Assembly: GCF_016802865.1 (NCBI RefSeq)
Contig: NZ_JAEVHM010000002.1
Span: 62,001-126,000, forward strand
DNA from: Micromonospora parastrephiae
GTDB taxonomy: Bacteria > Actinomycetota > Actinomycetes > Mycobacteriales > Micromonosporaceae
Direction: 5' to 3'
DNA length: 64,000 nt
Shown here: piece after piece, positions 36,565-45,508 of the stretch
How positions within the stretch are numbered: the stretch's first letter is position 1
Layout of the letters: the number at the start of each line of letters is the position of its first letter
Made by a program: the position numbers and the translations under genes
Notes under the pieces: model-generated
Seen by the model: the letters and a program-made list of their open reading frames with translations, nothing else
Databases searched by the model: none
What the model was told of the DNA's origin: nothing

Positions 36565-37675
36565 TCAAACCAGGCCGAGGCCAATGGCGAAATCGGTGAT
36601 CGTCGTAGGCGCGTCTGCCCGTTGGGCAACCTCGGTGACGACACGCCGCGCCGCCGGCCGGTGCCGTATCTCCGATGGTGCGATGTTGTCGACCAGCAGC
36701 AGGCTTCGAGCCGCCGTGATCACGTCGCCGAGCTGAAGGTACGCGCGAGCGACGTCGACGAGGTGCGCAGCACGATGCTCAAGCGGCAACCATCGCCATC
36801 CCTCTCGTTCGACGACCTTCTCGTGCTGCGTAACCGCGCGCTTTCCGTCGCCCAGCTCGATTGCTGCGGCAACTCGGGCCAGATCAACGGCCACAGGCCC
36901 GAAGGCGGTGTGATGGTGATCGTGTCCATCGCCCACCCGCACAGCCATCTCCGTCGCCTCGTTCAGCAGGCCAACAGCGTCGCGGTCGTTGCCCGCTCTG
37001 GCCGCTGTTAGGGCAGCCTGCACGAGCAGCGATCCACACAGGGACAGCTCCTGCGGTGTGCCGTCGTTCGGATCCGCTGGAGCAATGCGGTACGCAGCGC
37101 TCAGCATTACCGACTTCGCCCGAGCCGACGCGCGCAACACCTGGCCGAGCTGCACCGCCGCACAGGCCAGTAGCACCGGATCACCGATGGCAGCGGACAT
37201 TGCCCGATCGGCAGCCAGCCAGGCGAGGCTTGCCTCGTCCAGCTTCACCAGCAGCGCCGCCGTCACCCGATACGCCTCCACCACGGCCGTACGGTCAGCG
37301 CCCGACTCCTGTGCTTGAAGCCGTTGAACACCTGTCAACAACGCTGGCAGCTGCTCAATCAGCTGCGGATACCGTGCGTGCTGGTAGGTAGTCCACGCGT
37401 GCCCGATCGCCCGGCCCAACTGATCAGGTGACGCATCCCGGCAAGCAATCGGGTGGCTGCTCGCCATCCCGTACGTGGACAGGGCCGCCCGAATGAAGAA
37501 CCGCGGCGACCTCCCGGATCGTCGAAACCCGCTCCAGTGACCGCACCCCGCGCTCGACCTTGTCCACCCAACTCTTGGACTTCCCCAGTCGATCCGCGAA
37601 CGACTGCTGCGACAGCTTGCGCCGTGCTCGCAGGTAAGCTATGCGCCGACCGATCGGAACCGAATCACCGGTCAC
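36565..37675 (-). pseudogene. XRE-TPR regulator, broken copy of the gene at 41920
   Basis: The N-terminal frame from GTG 37675 has the XRE HTH (LSQQSFADRLGKSKSWVDKV, as in the intact paralogue). After REVAAVL about 26-28 codons are deleted and the frame shifts. The remainder continues in another frame as AALSTYGMASSHPI, QHARYPQLIEQLPALLTG and the TPR-like end EHRAAHLVDVARAYLQLGD. The first frame dies at 37424. Both halves align well with 41920-43119, so this is a decayed duplicate. Confidence 0.85.
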
Positions 37676-37826
37676 GACGCCACCGCCGATCCGGCACCGC
37701 ACGCGTCGTTTCCTCCACCGGAATGCGCTCCGCCTCGGCCTGCTCCAGAATTCGCTTCCTGGCTGCTTCCTGCTCCGCAGCCTGCACCCGCTCGCCTGTC
37801 CTGTCGCCTGCGGCGTTGTCACTCAT
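37665..37826 (-). CDS. Small basic helical protein paired with XRE-TPR (copy 1)
   Basis: 53 aa from ATG 37826 with GGAGG at good spacing. Sequence features: ERVQAAEQEAARKRILEQAE, RIPVEET and a terminal RRWRRDR. Its stop overlaps the GTG start of the XRE gene by 11 bp. A homologue with the same overlap is at 43106-43276, so the pair is conserved. Likely a coiled-coil partner or antagonist of the XRE protein; function unknown. Confidence 0.7.
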   Translation of the reverse strand: MSDNAAGDRTGERVQAAEQEAARKRILEQAEAERIPVEETTRAVPDRRWRRDR

Positions 37827-37937
37827 CCCTGCCTCCGCAGTGCTTCCGCTCCTGCCTCATGTGGGATCTACTCTGGTGACCGCGCGGCTACGCTCGGAAG
37901 CACCTCGATGCTTTCAGGACCTTTCACAGGGGATCCG

Positions 37938-39017
37938 ATGGATGACCTCGGTGCGCAATTGAGGCAGGCTCGGCTTGAGGCCGGCGTGACACTGGCCTCC
38001 ATCGCGGCCCGTACCTGCTACTCGGCCTCGCATCTCAGCAACGTCGAAGCGGGACGCCGGACCGCGACGCCGGACATTGTGCTCGCGTATGCGCGAGCGT
38101 TGGGAGAAGCCGACGTGAGACGCAGAGACCTCCTCGCCGCAGCCACCATCGGCCCGATCGCCGCCAACGACTTGATCCGTAACGGCTTCACCGCCGCCCT
38201 CGCCGGGCACCGCGACGACGTCGATCGTTGGCGTGACCGCGTCGACCAGTACGGCCGCGAATACATGGAGATCGGCGCGGACTCCCTTCAAATCAGGCTC
38301 GCCAACGACCTCGTCGTCATGCAACAGCAGCTCGACAGCCCGATCATGTGGGCCACAGCAGCCCGCGCCCTGACCACCTACGGAAAGACGACGAAGGATC
38401 CCACCGAGGCCATCGGCTGGTACGACACCGCCCGCGTCACCGCCGACCGCTCCAACGACCTCGCTGTCCGCGTCTGGGTACGCGGTCGAGCCGCCATCGC
38501 CCTGGCCTACGAGGGCGCCGCACTCCCCGTCGCACAGCGCTACGCGGACGAAGCCATTGGCCTGTCTGACCGTCCGTCACTCGGCCAACTCCAAGCGCTG
38601 ATGGCCCGCGCCCACATCGCCGCCGGACGAGGCGACACCGCCGCAGCGATCGCCGCCGACGAAGACGCCCAACGGATCTTCGACCACACCGCCTCACCCG
38701 ACGACGAGACCTCCGACGCCGCCGTGCCCGCCTGGCGCATGGCGACCTTCCGATCCATGCTCTACGCCCGCCTCGGGCTCATCCATCGCGGCGAGCAGGC
38801 CCAGATCGACGCCGACCGTCTCCGGCCCGCCTCGCTGACCCGCTTCGCCACCCATGTCGAACTTCATCGCGCCCTCATGATGGCCAAAGCCGGCGACGGA
38901 CCCGGCGGACTGGCACACGCCCGACGGGCATGGGCTGCACTACCGACTAACCGCCGCTCGCAAACCCTCGGCCTCGTCCTCCTTGAAGTCGAGAGAGCCG
39001 CGGGGCAGCGACGCTGA
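37938..39017 (+). CDS. XRE-family regulator with C-terminal TPR-like domain
   Basis: 359 aa from ATG 37938 (AGGGGA upstream). HTH residues about 4-60: GAQLRQARLEAGVTLASIAA and CYSASHLSNVEAGRR. The rest is helical repeats (ADEAIGLSDRP, ALMARAHIAAGRGDTAAAIA) as in actinobacterial XRE-TPR proteins. Divergent from copy 1 of the small protein/XRE pair. Confidence 0.88.
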   Translation: MDDLGAQLRQARLEAGVTLASIAARTCYSASHLSNVEAGRRTATPDIVLAYARALGEADVRRRDLLAAATIGPIAANDLIRNGFTAALAGHRDDVDRWRDRVDQYGREYMEIGADSLQIRLANDLVVMQQQLDSPIMWATAARALTTYGKTTKDPTEAIGWYDTARVTADRSNDLAVRVWVRGRAAIALAYEGAALPVAQRYADEAIGLSDRPSLGQLQALMARAHIAAGRGDTAAAIAADEDAQRIFDHTASPDDETSDAAVPAWRMATFRSMLYARLGLIHRGEQAQIDADRLRPASLTRFATHVELHRALMMAKAGDGPGGLAHARRAWAALPTNRRSQTLGLVLLEVERAAGQRR

Positions 39018-39026
39018 ACCAGCGAA

Positions 39027-39173
39027 CGACCCCTCGTTTGTAAGCTCTGTGCACCTCGTCCGCGCTCGTTCGGGACCGGCTGCACGCTCGAAGCTTCGTC
39101 AATGCCCGCACTCGTCAGCGCGCTCGCGTCCGGCGCGGTTGCTGTCAGCAATGTTGTCGACAGCCATCTCGCA
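39027..39173. repeat. Dispersed non-coding repeat, copy 1
   Basis: Begins CCCTCGTTTGTAAGCTCTGTGC and ends with tandem TTGCTGTCAGCAATGTTGTC then GACAGC. A diverged copy with the same start and end motifs is at 45509-45636; the end motif alone is at about 15975-16026. No coding potential is obvious. Confidence 0.55.
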
Positions 39174-39507
39174 GGCGACGCCGGACGACCCCCGCCGGGG
39201 GGGGATGCGGTGTCAAGCTGTCGGCCGCCGCCAGCCGGTGGCAAGCCGCGTCGGCGAGCAGGTAGCGAGCGCCGTCGGTTCACGTTCGGGGTCAACCCGC
39301 ACCGGTGCTCGTGCTGCCTTCTTGCTGCCTCGCTGCCTGACGCCAGCTCTTAAGATTGGTAAAGATGACCGAAGCGCCCGGAGGATCCCGGGCGCTTCGT
39401 CCGTTAGCGGGCCTGCGGGGGGCCTGACCAATACCCGCTTGGTTAGGCCGGTTCGCCACCCAACAGTTCGACTGGCCGTTCGTCTACAGTCCTCCCCGGT
39501 CCGGCGC
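39174..39507. other. Gap with a stem-loop
   Basis: No gene seen in 334 bp. Contains the stem-loop at 39370-39399. Confidence 0.5.
39370..39399. terminator. Stem-loop between the XRE-TPR and FG-GAP genes
   Basis: Perfect 12-bp stem CGAAGCGCCCGG / CCGGGCGCTTCG, 6-base loop. Could end the FG-GAP transcript from the right. Confidence 0.65.
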
Positions 39508-40635
39508 TCAGATGGTCGGGAAGAACCAGAGGATATCGTTCAGGCCGTTGGCGTTCGACACGACGATGTCGTCCCGCCCGTCCCCGGTGAAGTCATCCAC
39601 CACGGGCGCGCCGGGAATACCGGGCGTGGCCAGGGTGATCGGGGCCTGGAAGGTGCCGTCGCCGTTGCCGAGCAGCACCAGCACGCCGTAGTAGCCGCCG
39701 CCGAACGCGAGATCCGCGCGACCGTCGCCATCGAAGTCACCGGCGGCGGCGGTCCGCTCACCTTGCCCGAAAGCGAGCGTGCGCTCCTCGGTGAAGGTGC
39801 CGTCGCCGTTGCCCGCCAGATAAAGGGCGTCGCCCCACTCGGATCCCGGTACGAGCGCGTCGACCCGACCGTCGGTGTTGAAGTCGGCGAGCATGGCCGG
39901 GCTGCGGGGAGTCGGTAGTTCGTGCCACACCCCGGGCGCGAAGGTGCCGTCGCCCGCGTTCAACCAGGTCACCACCCGGCCATAGCCGCCGCCGGTCGCC
40001 ACCAGGTCGGTGTGGCCGTCCCCGTTGAGGTCTGTCCCGGCCAGCCCGTCATTGGCAGTCGGCTCGGCCGCTAGAGTCGCCCCCGGTGTGAACCGGCCCC
40101 GTCCGTCATTGCGCAGCACCTGGACCTGCTCTCGCCCCGCGAGGGTCAGCGCCAGGTCGACGTCTCGGTCACCGTCGAGGTCGGCCGGCACCAGGTTTCG
40201 GGGGATGCTGTTCGGGGCCAAGTCGATCACCCGGGGCGCCCTGAACCGGCCGTCGCCTCGGCCGAGAGCGACCACCACCTGATCGAAATCGATGTCGACG
40301 ACCGTGGCGACCAGGTCCCGCCGGCCGTCACCGTCAACGTCGGCGATGGCCACCGACCGCGGCGCGCCGCCGAGGGCCACCACGGTCCCGGCCCGGAAGC
40401 CGGTCGCCCCCTGGCTGAGCAGGATCGAGACCCTGTCCGCGTCCGTCTGCGCAACCGCCAGGTCGGGCCGCGCGTCGCCGTCGAGGTCGCCGGTGGCCAT
40501 GGCGCCCGGCACGGCGCCCGTCGCCACGTCGACCGGCGGGCCGAAGTTGGCGGTCCCGGCGGTGGCGGCGGCCGGGGTGACGGCCGTCAGCAGGGCGACG
40601 GCCAGACAGGGCACCCCGAGGGTACGAAATCGCAT
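39508..40635 (-). CDS. Secreted FG-GAP/VCBS repeat protein
   Basis: 375 aa from ATG 40635 (GGGAGGA upstream). Signal peptide ends ATAGTA. About seven beta-propeller repeats with calcium-binding DxDGDGxxD-type loops (DLDGDARPDLAV, DVDGDGRRDLVA, DFDGDGRADLAF, DDFTGDGRDDIV). A full integrin-alpha-like propeller, probably surface or secreted, with unknown ligand. It is cargo inside module 1 of the island. Confidence 0.9.
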   Translation of the reverse strand: MRFRTLGVPCLAVALLTAVTPAAATAGTANFGPPVDVATGAVPGAMATGDLDGDARPDLAVAQTDADRVSILLSQGATGFRAGTVVALGGAPRSVAIADVDGDGRRDLVATVVDIDFDQVVVALGRGDGRFRAPRVIDLAPNSIPRNLVPADLDGDRDVDLALTLAGREQVQVLRNDGRGRFTPGATLAAEPTANDGLAGTDLNGDGHTDLVATGGGYGRVVTWLNAGDGTFAPGVWHELPTPRSPAMLADFNTDGRVDALVPGSEWGDALYLAGNGDGTFTEERTLAFGQGERTAAAGDFDGDGRADLAFGGGYYGVLVLLGNGDGTFQAPITLATPGIPGAPVVDDFTGDGRDDIVVSNANGLNDILWFFPTI

Positions 40636-40719
40636 ACGTGATCCTCCCGTGTAGACCCGGACCGGTCCGTTCCCGGCCTGGGCAGGGACCAGCCTCGCGC
40701 GCGGTGGGATAAGGCCGGG

Positions 40720-41550
40720 TTAAGCCTGAGCTAACGCCCACAACGAGGGCCTGGCTCGGACGGAGTCCGCCCAGGACCGCTCGTGTGAAGCGGCTGACGG
40801 GAATCGAACCCGCACTCTCAGCTTGGGAATCCGGTTTGAGTGGCGGCCCACGGGCGTCGTGCCAATGGTCACGGGAGCATGGACGCGGCGGCTAAGCGCT
40901 GCGGCGGGCCTCCGCTCGCCGTTGTCGACCGCTGCATCGGGCACGGATCGGGCACGGTTCCCAGTCAGGCTGAGGCTGGAACCCTGAACCCCTCTCGCCT
41001 GGCATCGGCCATATCCAATTGGACGGATCGGTCGGCTGACGTGGGCGAAGTCTTCCGTTGACTTACAGCGGTTGACGGCACTTGTTGGTATCAGTTGCGC
41101 CCGACGATCTTCGCGGCCGTCGTCCGTTGCCTCTGCCCGCGCGGCAGGCCGGCACCTACTTGAAACACCAATGATCCCGGTGACCGTGCCGACGAGGCCA
41201 CTGACGGTCGCCAGCTTCGCAGAGGCCCCGGTCCAGATGCCCTTGGACTTCTCGCGCCAGCCGAGAGACCACCAGTCATGCCCGAACTTCTGCCACTTGT
41301 GCTGCCGAAGGTGACAGCCCATGACCAGGCCGGTCGAGTTGTTGCGGCAGAACTCCACAGCGCCGCCGCGCTTCCGGTTGATCGCTCCGCAGTACACCGG
41401 AGCCTGGAACAGCACGAAGAGGATCAAGAGGCCGATGAGAACCGCGTAGATGCCGGGACCAAACGCGTTGCTACCAAGGGACAGGGGGAGTACAGCCAGG
41501 ACGCCGTACCCCCAGTACCGCCAGAGGCTCGGCTTGCTGCGAGATGCCAT
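40720..41550 (-). CDS. Membrane protein, C-terminal part chimeric with att debris
   Basis: ATG 41550 opens a convincing N-terminal part with two membrane helices (VLAVLPLSLGSNAFG, AVLIGLLILFVLFQAPVY), then VYCGAINRKRGGAV and a soluble segment to about residue 130. Beyond that the frame is low quality and reads through a tRNA-Gly fragment (40790-40829), giving VRVRFPSAA. The original C-terminus was probably lost by recombination. Confidence 0.5.
   Translation of the reverse strand: MASRSKPSLWRYWGYGVLAVLPLSLGSNAFGPGIYAVLIGLLILFVLFQAPVYCGAINRKRGGAVEFCRNNSTGLVMGCHLRQHKWQKFGHDWWSLGWREKSKGIWTGASAKLATVSGLVGTVTGIIGVSSRCRPAARAEATDDGREDRRAQLIPTSAVNRCKSTEDFAHVSRPIRPIGYGRCQARGVQGSSLSLTGNRARSVPDAAVDNGERRPAAALSRRVHAPVTIGTTPVGRHSNRIPKLRVRVRFPSAASHERSWADSVRARPSLWALAQA
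40790..40829 (-). repeat. 3' half of tRNA-Gly(CCC), att-like remnant
   Basis: Forty bases on the minus strand read TTCCCAAGCTGAGAGTGCGG then TTCGATTCCCG and CAGCCGCT: anticodon loop CCC, variable loop, T-arm and acceptor strand. The 5' half is missing. This is what an element inserted in tRNA-Gly would carry. Confidence 0.7.
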
Positions 41551-41728
41551 GACTGCGAAGGGTACCTATTTGATCGCGGTAGGTGAAGATCCTTGCATCG
41601 GCAGCTTGGGAGCCCGTGCATGCGACGTGATGCCTGGTGGGAAACCAATGAGTACTTCCGGCCGGGATCTGTACTTTGCTGCTGTACAGGCAGCAAGAAG
41701 GCCACCCCCAATGAATGGCAATGACCTT
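41551..41728. other. Non-coding left arm of att B
   Basis: No gene. TCTGTACTTT at 41668 and GCTGTACAGG at 41681 repeat the 13-bp period of the arm sites at 36519 and 41877. Confidence 0.5.
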
Positions 41729-41791
41729 TGACCTGCACAAACTGAGAGTGGGCGATGCTGGTATCGAACCAGCGACCTCTTCGGTGTGAAC
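41729..41791 (-). repeat. att repeat B: decapitated tRNA-Val(CAC) 3' part
   Basis: 63 of 63 bases match the intact tRNA copy at 52177-52239. There is no 5' half. Homology with copy A continues rightwards for more than 100 bp, through the arm sites. Confidence 0.88.
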
Positions 41792-41876
41792 TGTCGGCGA
41801 GCCGGTTAAATCGGGCTCGACACGAGGTCAGACGGCCTGCTGACGCGCTTCTCGGCCTGGTTCGGCTGGCACGGTT

Positions 41877-41899
41877 GCTGTACTTCGCTGCTGCACTTC
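41877..41899. repeat. Arm-type direct repeats right of att B
   Basis: GCTGTACTTC at 41877 and GCTGCACTTC at 41890, 13-bp period. Confidence 0.55.
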
Positions 41900-41919
41900 T
41901 CTGCCGCATGGAATACCGC

Positions 41920-43119
41920 TCAGCCCACCCCGAGCGTGGCGGCGAGCTGGGCGATCGTGGCCGGGGCGCGGGGGTGACGGGCAACCTCGGCGACGACGTC
42001 CCGGGCGGCGGGCCGGCACCTGATCTCGGCCGGTGCGGTGCGCTCGGCCTCGGTCAGCACGCGGGCGGCGCTGCCTGTATCCCCGGCCTGCAGGTAGGCA
42101 CGCGCGACGTCGAGCAGGTGCGCGGCGCGGTGTTCGGCGGGTAGCCACCGCCAGCCGCCCCGCGCGGTGGCTTTCTCGTGCCAGGCGATCGCCTCCTGGG
42201 TGTCGCCGATTTCGACGGCTGCGGTGGCGCGGGCCAGGTCGACAGCGGTGGGACCGAACCCGGTGCGGTGGTGGTCGTACCCGTCGCCGACCCGCTCCGC
42301 CATACCGGCGGCCTCGTCGAGCAGCTCGCCGGCGGCGGCCTCGTTCCCGTCCTGCGCCGCCGCCAGGCCGGCTTGGATGACCAAGGCTCCGCACAGGGAC
42401 AACTCCGCAGGCGTGCCGTACTCGATCACAGGCGGAGCGATCCGATACGCGGCACCGAGCGTCACCGACTTCGCCTCCCGCGCCCGGCCGAGCGCGCGCA
42501 ACACCTGCCCAAGCTGCACGCCCGCGGCGGCCACCAACTCCCGGTCACCGGTGGCGGCGAGCATCGCCCGATCCACGGCCAACCAGGCCAGCTCGGCGTC
42601 GCCGAGCTTGACCAACAGAGAAGCGATTATTCGGTACGCCTCGACGAGCGGCACCCGACCCGCCACCGACACCTCAGCATGGGCGCGCAGCGCACCGGTG
42701 AGCAGGTCCGGCGCCAGGTCGACCACCTGCGGATAGCGGGCGTACTGGAACGTCGACCACGCTAACCCCACATCCCGCAGCATCCGGTCCACCGGCAATA
42801 TCGGGCTGCCTGCCGGCCTGCCCAACGGGATCTCGTAGCGGGACAACGCTGCTCTGATCCGCTCGACGCCGTCGACGCGACTTGTTGACTGGACCGGCGC
42901 AGCGTCCTGGCCGACAAGCGCGGCGGTGTCGATGCGGAGTACCCGCGCTATTTCCTGAAGTGTCGACAGCTTGTCCAGCCGCCGAACGCCGCGTTCGACC
43001 TTGTCGACCCAACTTTTCGACTTGCCGAGCCGGTCGGCGAACACCTGCTGCGACAGCTTCCGCCGACCCCGCCAGTACGCCACCCGCCGCCCGACCGGCA
43101 ACAGCTCAACGCTCGCCAC
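41920..43119 (-). CDS. XRE-family regulator with C-terminal TPR-like domain (intact copy)
   Basis: 399 aa from GTG 43119. XRE HTH (LSQQVFADRLGKSKSWVDKV, ERGVRRLDKLSTLQEIARVL), a linker with RIRAALSRYEIPLGRP, then TPR-like helices (WSTFQYARYPQVVDLAPDLL, AEHRAAHLLDVARAYLQAGD). It lies right after att B, as the broken paralogue lies after att A. Probably controls the element or the divergent gene at 43448. Confidence 0.9.
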   Translation of the reverse strand: MASVELLPVGRRVAYWRGRRKLSQQVFADRLGKSKSWVDKVERGVRRLDKLSTLQEIARVLRIDTAALVGQDAAPVQSTSRVDGVERIRAALSRYEIPLGRPAGSPILPVDRMLRDVGLAWSTFQYARYPQVVDLAPDLLTGALRAHAEVSVAGRVPLVEAYRIIASLLVKLGDAELAWLAVDRAMLAATGDRELVAAAGVQLGQVLRALGRAREAKSVTLGAAYRIAPPVIEYGTPAELSLCGALVIQAGLAAAQDGNEAAAGELLDEAAGMAERVGDGYDHHRTGFGPTAVDLARATAAVEIGDTQEAIAWHEKATARGGWRWLPAEHRAAHLLDVARAYLQAGDTGSAARVLTEAERTAPAEIRCRPAARDVVAEVARHPRAPATIAQLAATLGVG

Positions 43120-43276
43120 GACGCCACCGCCAATCCGGTTTGGCTCGCGTGATTTCCTCGACCGGAATCCGATCCGCCTCCGCCTCGGCCAGAAGCCGAC
43201 GCTTCGCCGTCTCCCGCTCCGCCGCCTGGATCTGTTCGCCCCGGCTGATCGCCGGCTCATCGCCCTTACTCGACAC
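43106..43276 (-). CDS. Small basic helical protein paired with XRE-TPR (copy 2)
   Basis: 56 aa from GTG 43276. Contains GEQIQAAERETAKRRLLAEA, RIPVEEITRAKPDW and a terminal RWRRGER; clearly homologous to 37665-37826. Its stop overlaps the XRE GTG start by 14 bp. Conservation of peptide and overlap in both modules supports a real gene. Confidence 0.7.
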   Translation of the reverse strand: MSSKGDEPAISRGEQIQAAERETAKRRLLAEAEADRIPVEEITRAKPDWRWRRGER

Positions 43277-43447
43277 GTCACACCCCCACCACCTCAGGTG
43301 ACGGAGAAGCTACGGAAAGCTATAGACAGGCCCCATGGCCAGCGGTCATGTCACGGTGACATGGGACGGCTCGACCGGCGCGGATAGTCGCCCTACGCTC
43401 ATCACTCGAACACCATTAGTAGTCGGAATGTGACGCTGGGAGCCGCC

Positions 43448-44869
43448 GTGCTGCTCGATCCACTGCGAATACCGGAGACCGTGTGGTCGCACAGCGAGGT
43501 ACTCACCGCTCTGGCCACCCGGGACATCGGCGGGCTGTTCCATTGGATCAGCCGCCTCACCGGTGCGAGTCAGAGCCGGATCGGGGCCGCCGTCGGCTTG
43601 GAACAGGGCTACGTCAGCCGGGTCATGGCCGGACGCAAGGTCACCTCGATCGACCTCCTGGAGCGCATCGCCGACGGATGCCGGATGCCCGATCAGGCAC
43701 GAACCACGATGGGCCTGGCATCCCGACAGGCCGCGCCGCCGGCCGATCCCGGCCGGCTCACCCCCGATCGGCCCAGCGAATCGCCGGTCAACCGGACCTG
43801 GAAGGACGACGTACGCAGTGCCGCAGAGCTTTGGCGAGGTGACGTGAACCGTCGAGACGTACTCCGGCAGGTGGCCTTCAGCTCCGCCGGCTCCACCCTT
43901 CCGGCGTTGCGCTGGTTCACGGCCCCCGATCCGGCCCCGGTGACCCAGCCCGGCCGTGATGCCGTCGGTCAACCGCAGATTGACACCATCCGCGCGATGA
44001 CCGCGACCTACCGCGGGCTGGACAACCAGTACGGCGGCGGGCACGCCCGCGACACTGTGGCCCGCTACCTCCATCAGGAGGTGACTCCGCTGCTCACCGA
44101 CGGCCGGTACGACCACCCGATCGGTCAGCGGCTGCTCAGTGCCGCTGCCGAACTTGCCCAACTCGCCGGCTGGCAGGCGTACGACACCGCCGAACACGGC
44201 ATTGCCCAGCGTTACCTCACCCTCGCCTTGGACTTCGCCCACGCCGCAGGAGACAACGGCCTCGGCGCGGAGATCCTCGCGGCGATGAGCCACCAAGCCA
44301 CCTACCTCGGCCACACCACCACCGGCCTCGACCTCGCCCGCGCCGCCGGCCGGACCGCCCGCCGCGCCGGAATTGCGGTCCTGATCGCCGAAGCCCATGT
44401 CATGGAAGCCCACGCCCTGGCCCAAGCCCGTGACGAACGGGCTTGCGCCGTCGCCCTGCACCGGGCAGAACAAGCCCTCGACCGGGCCGACCGCAGCGCC
44501 GACCCGCAATGGCTCAGCTATTTCGACGAGGCGTACCTGGCGGCCAAGTTCGGCCACTGCTTCCTCGCCCTCGGCCGCAACACCCACGCCGAACGCTTCG
44601 CCGCCCGATCCCTCCGCATGGACAACCGATACGTACGGGGCAGAGCCTTCAACCTGGCCCTGCTCGGCAGCGTCCACGCCCAACAGGGCGAACCCGACCG
44701 AGCCTGCGCCATCGGCGCGGAAGCCTTGACCCTGACCACCCAGCTCCGCTCCGCCAGAGCCGTCCGCTACCTCCGCGACCTGCAAGGCCAGCTCGCCCCA
44801 CACCGGCGACTACCCGCCGTCCGGCACTTCACCAGCCGCGTCGACGCCACCCTCGGCCCTCGACGCTGA
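43448..44869 (+). CDS. XRE-type HTH regulator with long TPR-like C-terminus
   Basis: 473 aa from GTG 43448 (GGGAG five bases upstream; GTG 43430 is the alternative). HTH about residues 35-80: RLTGASQSRIGAAVGLEQGY. Then WRGDVNRRDVLRQVAFSSAG and TPR-like helices (HGIAQRYLTLALDFAHAAGD, GHCFLALGRNTHAERFA). This architecture is common in Streptomyces and relatives, often next to Nudix or kinase genes. Divergent from the small protein/XRE pair. Confidence 0.88.
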   Translation: MLLDPLRIPETVWSHSEVLTALATRDIGGLFHWISRLTGASQSRIGAAVGLEQGYVSRVMAGRKVTSIDLLERIADGCRMPDQARTTMGLASRQAAPPADPGRLTPDRPSESPVNRTWKDDVRSAAELWRGDVNRRDVLRQVAFSSAGSTLPALRWFTAPDPAPVTQPGRDAVGQPQIDTIRAMTATYRGLDNQYGGGHARDTVARYLHQEVTPLLTDGRYDHPIGQRLLSAAAELAQLAGWQAYDTAEHGIAQRYLTLALDFAHAAGDNGLGAEILAAMSHQATYLGHTTTGLDLARAAGRTARRAGIAVLIAEAHVMEAHALAQARDERACAVALHRAEQALDRADRSADPQWLSYFDEAYLAAKFGHCFLALGRNTHAERFAARSLRMDNRYVRGRAFNLALLGSVHAQQGEPDRACAIGAEALTLTTQLRSARAVRYLRDLQGQLAPHRRLPAVRHFTSRVDATLGPRR

Positions 44870-44872
44870 CCC

Positions 44873-45439
44873 TCACAGCTCTCCCTTAGCCTTACGCGCG
44901 ACCAACTCCAGCACCGCGATTACGGTGCCGGCACCGACGATCTCGCCCCGAGCCACAAGCTGGTACGCCTCGTCGAGCGGAACCCAGGCAATCTGCTCAG
45001 CTTCGTTCACGTCCACGGGCGCGCCGATGCGCTCGGCCTGCCGGGCGAGGAAGAGCAGATTCTCTGCGTCGGCAGTGCCGACCCACGGTTGGAAGGACAG
45101 CAGCGGCTCAACCCCCCGAGGGCGCCAACCGGTCTCCTCCTCGACCTCCCGCATCGCACAGACCGCCGGCTGCTCACCCTCATCGACGTAACCGCCGGGC
45201 AGCTCCCACACCCAACGGTCGAAGACGAACCGGTGCCGCCGCATCAAGAGCAGGTGCTCCTGGTCGTCGACCACCGCCACCATGGCCGACCGGGGAGCAC
45301 GGATCACGTACTGCTCGAACCGAACCCCGTCGGGCAGCTCGACCTCCGCGATACTCAGCCGTGCCCGGCGTGTGTCGTCCACGACCCGCTCGCCGTGGAT
45401 GGTCCATCTGGTCAACTCCGTCGCCTGCTTCTCCACCAC
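44873..45439 (-). CDS. Nudix hydrolase
   Basis: 188 aa from GTG 45439. The Nudix box is complete: GGYVDEGEQPAVCAMREVEE then ETGW (GX5EX7REUXEEXGU). The N-terminal part resembles ADP-ribose pyrophosphatases. Convergent with the XRE regulator, 3 bp between stops. The pSAM2 immunity factor Pif also carries a Nudix motif, so a role in element biology is possible, but a housekeeping ADP-sugar hydrolase is just as likely. Confidence 0.92.
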   Translation of the reverse strand: MVEKQATELTRWTIHGERVVDDTRRARLSIAEVELPDGVRFEQYVIRAPRSAMVAVVDDQEHLLLMRRHRFVFDRWVWELPGGYVDEGEQPAVCAMREVEEETGWRPRGVEPLLSFQPWVGTADAENLLFLARQAERIGAPVDVNEAEQIAWVPLDEAYQLVARGEIVGAGTVIAVLELVARKAKGEL

Positions 45440-45508
45440 CCCGCCAGTATCCGCACCGACTCCCTCACCATGCTCGACAGGCAGCACCTGCTGGCCGACC
45501 ACCCGATC

